The position numbers were made by a program, and so were the translations under genes. Below the pieces are notes generated by a model. That model had not been told where the DNA came from. It saw only the letters and a list, made by a program, of their open reading frames with translations, and searched no databases. 64,000 nt of DNA from NCBI GenBank assembly GCA_963839535.1, contig CAWIVF010000014.1:62001-126000 (forward strand), in the 5' to 3' direction. Every line of letters starts with the position of its first letter. The first letter of the stretch is position 1. This DNA is from RHKX01 sp963839535. Its GTDB lineage: Bacteria > Actinomycetota > Thermoleophilia > Solirubrobacterales > 70-9. This document shows positions 60,341-64,000 of the stretch, piece after piece.

Positions 60341-60831
60341 CCTCCGAGGCCTTCGAGATCCGGCTGGGCGACCCGGCGGCCCCTGAATCGCGCGACCTCG
60401 TCGGCGCGATGGAGCGTGAGATCGAGGAGCTCTACGCCGACCGCCCGGGCTCGATCCACTCGGTGCCGGCCGATCCCGAGGCGATGACGCCGCCCGCCGG
60501 GACGTTCGTCCTGGTGCATGCGGGCGACCGCCCGGTCGGTTGCGGCGGCTTCAAGCGGCTCGACGCCGAGACGTGCGAGATCAAGCGGATGTACCTGCGG
60601 CCCGAGGTCCGCGGGCTCGGGCTCTCGGGCCGGCTGCTTGCGGCGCTCGAGGAGCGTGCCGCGGCCGCCGGCTACATGCGGGTGCGCCTCGACACCGGCG
60701 ACCGCCAGCCCGCCGCGATGCACCTCTACGCGAGGAGCGGCTACCGGGAGATCGAGGACTACAACGGCAACACCGCCGCCACCCACTGGTTCGAGAAGGA
60801 GCTGGCCCCGGCCCCTCAGCCGCGCCGATAG
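60337..60831 (+). CDS. GNAT family N-acetyltransferase
   Basis: 164 residues, intact. GTFVLVHAGDRPVGCGGFKR, EIKRMYLRPEVRGLGLSGRL (acetyl-CoA pyrophosphate loop RGLGLSGRL) and AALEERAAAAGYMRVRLDTG, MHLYARSGYREIEDYNGN. Acceptor unknown. ATG in an ATGA overlap with the HTTM-like gene. Confidence 0.92.
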   Translation: MTSEAFEIRLGDPAAPESRDLVGAMEREIEELYADRPGSIHSVPADPEAMTPPAGTFVLVHAGDRPVGCGGFKRLDAETCEIKRMYLRPEVRGLGLSGRLLAALEERAAAAGYMRVRLDTGDRQPAAMHLYARSGYREIEDYNGNTAATHWFEKELAPAPQPRR

Positions 60832-60893
60832 GCGTCCAGCGGGCTCCGCGTGGCGGTTCAAGGTCGGGGCCGAGCCCGCCGAATCGGTAGGGG

Positions 60894-61717
60894 ATGGCCC
60901 GCTTCGTCCCCACCCGCCTCCGGCTCGCGATCCTCGCGCTCTCCAGCGTCCTCGTCCTCTTCGCCCTGGTCGCCGGCCTCGCAGGCCGCGATGGTCGAGC
61001 CCTCGAGGCCGCGGCTCCCGCAGCCCCCGCTACCCCGGCCCCCGCCGCTCCCGTGGCAATGGCCCCGGCCACCCCCGCGGCGAAGGCTCCCGGAGGGGCT
61101 CACCCTGCCGAAGGGCGGAACACCCACCGTCGAGGTCCGCAGCGGGTCACGCGATCGACCTGCGCTCCAGCCCCGGAGGCGACGTCGTGGCGCGACCTCT
61201 CGGACACCACCGAGTTCGGATCACCGACCGTCCTGTCGGTCGCGGAGCGCCGCGGCAACTGGGTCGGGGTTCCCACCCAGCTCCTGTCCGAACGGCGAGC
61301 TGGGCTGGCTCGAGCATGAACGAGAAGGACCTGCGGATCGACACAGTGCACCTCGAGATCCGGATCGACCTCTCCGACTACTCGGCGAAGCTCCTGCGCG
61401 ACGGGAAGGTCGAGCGGACGATGACAGATCGGGATCGGCGCGCCGGGCACCGACACGCCCACCGGACGGTTCTCGGTCACCGACGAGATCCAGACCGGCC
61501 TCAACCCGACCTACGGTTGCTGCGTGCTCGCGCTGAGCGCGACGCAGCCGAACCTCCCGCCGGGCTGGACCGGGGGCAACCGGATGGCGATCCACGGCAC
61601 CTCGGTGCCGCTCGGGGCTGCGAACTCGGCCGGTTGCGTCCGGGCCGGCCGAGGACGACCTGCATGCGCTGATCGAGAGCCGTGCCGCTCGGGACGCCGG
61701 TGGTCATCGAGGGGTAG
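60894..61717 (+). CDS. L,D-transpeptidase (YkuD domain), frameshifted
   Basis: About 275 residues. N-terminal membrane/signal helix (LAILALSSVLVLFALVAGLA) and an Ala/Pro-rich linker (AAPAAPATPAPAAPVAMAP). A beta-rich region (VLSVAERRGNWVGVPTQLL) precedes the YkuD domain: LEIRIDLSDYSAKLLRDGKV, FSVTDEIQTGLNPTYGCCVL and the active site IHGTSVPLGAANSAGCVR with the nucleophilic Cys. Forms 3-3 crosslinks in peptidoglycan or attaches proteins. Breaks near 61100, 61150, 61195, 61290, 61430 and 61650. Together with the PBP at the start of the window it shows both crosslinking modes. Confidence 0.88.
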
Positions 61718-61731
61718 GGAGCGGCTCGCCG

Positions 61732-63397
<1,666 letters not shown>

Positions 63398-63422
63398 CTG
63401 AATCGGCGAGGATAGAGGTCGC

Positions 63423-63758
63423 TTGGACGCCGCCGACCTGAGAACCTGGTGCCTCGGCCTGCCGGGCGCCGAGGAGACCTTCCCCTTCAACGCCGAGACC
63501 TCCGTGTTCAAGGTCGGCGGGAAGATGTTCGCGCTGTCGCAGCTGGGCTCCGAGGAGCTCCGCGTCAGCGTCAAGTGCGAGCCCGAGCTGGGGGAGGGCC
63601 TCCGTGAGGTTCACGAGGCGATCGTCCCCGGCTACCACCTGAACAAGCGCCACTGGATCACCGTCACGATCGGCGGCGACGTCAGCGACGCGATGGTGCG
63701 GGAGCTGATCGAGGACAGCCACGACCTCGTCGCCTCCCGCGGGAGCCGGGCGGGGTGA
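63423..63758 (+). CDS. MmcQ/YjbR family protein
   Basis: 111 residues, intact. CyaY-like fold: LRTWCLGLPGAEETFPFNAE, TSVFKVGGKMFALSQLGSEE, LRVSVKCEPELGEGLREVHE and VPGYHLNKRHWITVTIGGDV. Suspected to bind DNA, but the role is unproven. TTG at 63423 is the only start that keeps the whole domain. The stop overlaps the next GTG. Confidence 0.88.
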   Translation: MDAADLRTWCLGLPGAEETFPFNAETSVFKVGGKMFALSQLGSEELRVSVKCEPELGEGLREVHEAIVPGYHLNKRHWITVTIGGDVSDAMVRELIEDSHDLVASRGSRAG

Positions 63759-64000
63759 CCGCGACGATCACCGACGAGCAGGCCCGGCGCCTGGCCCTGC
63801 ACGCCCAGGGCCTCGCCGATCCGCCACGGCCGGGAACGGGAGTGGGGGAGGTCGTGGCGAGGATCGGCTGCCTGCAGCTCGACCCGGTCGGCGTGGTCGC
63901 GCGATCGCCGCTGCTGGTTCTGCGGGCCCGGCTGCGCGGAGGTACCCACGACTCTCACGAGCGGGATCTCGCCAGGGCTGCCTACCGCGACCGCGAGCTC
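63755..64000 (+). CDS. YcaQ/AlkZ-like winged-helix DNA glycosylase family protein, cut by window end
   Basis: First 82 residues. DEQARRLALHAQGLADPPRP, VVARIGCLQLDPVGVVARSP (contains the Gln-x-Asp motif that AlkZ/YcaQ needs for unhooking crosslinked bases) and ARAAYRDREL. The family repairs interstrand crosslinks and bulky lesions and is often next to secondary-metabolite or stress genes. The window ends inside the gene, so activity cannot be judged. GTG start in a GTGA overlap with the YjbR gene. Confidence 0.8.
   Translation, partial: MTATITDEQARRLALHAQGLADPPRPGTGVGEVVARIGCLQLDPVGVVARSPLLVLRARLRGGTHDSHERDLARAAYRDREL

Overview
The window is 64 kb of very GC-rich chromosomal DNA from a bacterium that is most likely a deep-branching actinobacterium, probably class Thermoleophilia (Solirubrobacterales-like). 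The reasons are the high GC, many GTG starts in four-base start/stop overlaps, a MurA with Asp at the catalytic cysteine position as in mycobacteria, an imuB/DUF6504/dnaE2 mutagenesis cassette, SepF, DUF6458 and DUF2188 proteins, and a short-form HisG that depends on HisZ, which is not the usual arrangement in ordinary Actinobacteria. The taxonomic call is an inference; comparing the complete 16S gene with a database would settle it.

Layout. 1-3628: class A penicillin-binding protein (minus strand, cut by the window edge) and tyrS. 3650-9086: a complete rRNA operon (promoter, 16S, spacer without tRNA, 23S, 5S, terminator) with long complementary sequences flanking 16S and 23S. 9109-13861: MFS exporter with a small anchored protein, a membrane M28 peptidase and a membrane adenylate cyclase. 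13872-19123: a mutasome (imuB, DUF6504, dnaE2) behind a perfect LexA-type SOS box, followed by a small unknown gene with its own SOS-like box. 19117-28074: lipoprotein, branched-chain amino-acid ABC transporter (livK on plus, livHMGF on minus), NTF2-like proteins, a secreted protein, DUF2188, a dispersed palindromic repeat and a beta-decarboxylating dehydrogenase. 28149-31286: RibD-C/DHFR-like protein, GH114, alpha/beta hydrolase, HD protein. 31314-40591: murA and most of the histidine pathway (hisZ, G, D, B, then H, A, a small ORF, F), interrupted between hisB and hisH by a glutamine amidotransferase and a secreted glycosidase. 40588-44585: PQQ-type beta-propeller, CCA-adding enzyme, YfiH, YggS. 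44665-47748: sepF, proC, yggT, lspA, rluD-type synthase, the usual neighbours of the division cluster. 47900-55284: rpsB, tsf, pyrH, frr, uppS, cdsA, DUF6458, dxr, rseP (translation, lipid and isoprenoid block). 55602-64000: long-chain acyl-CoA ligase, diguanylate cyclase, NTF2-like protein, a two-gene membrane set, GNAT, L,D-transpeptidase, EttA, YjbR and a YcaQ/AlkZ-like protein cut by the window edge.

The genes are mainly housekeeping. Cell-envelope synthesis is well represented (murA, class A PBP, L,D-transpeptidase, uppS, cdsA, dxr, lspA, rseP). The most interesting accessory part is the SOS mutagenesis locus at 13.9-19.1 kb.

Quality warning: roughly 25 otherwise intact genes carry one or more frameshifts that leave conserved protein sequence continuing in another frame. 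Both extra and missing bases occur, so these look like uncorrected long-read errors rather than pseudogenes. I give each such gene as one span and name the approximate break points. I saw no tRNA gene, CRISPR array or insertion sequence.
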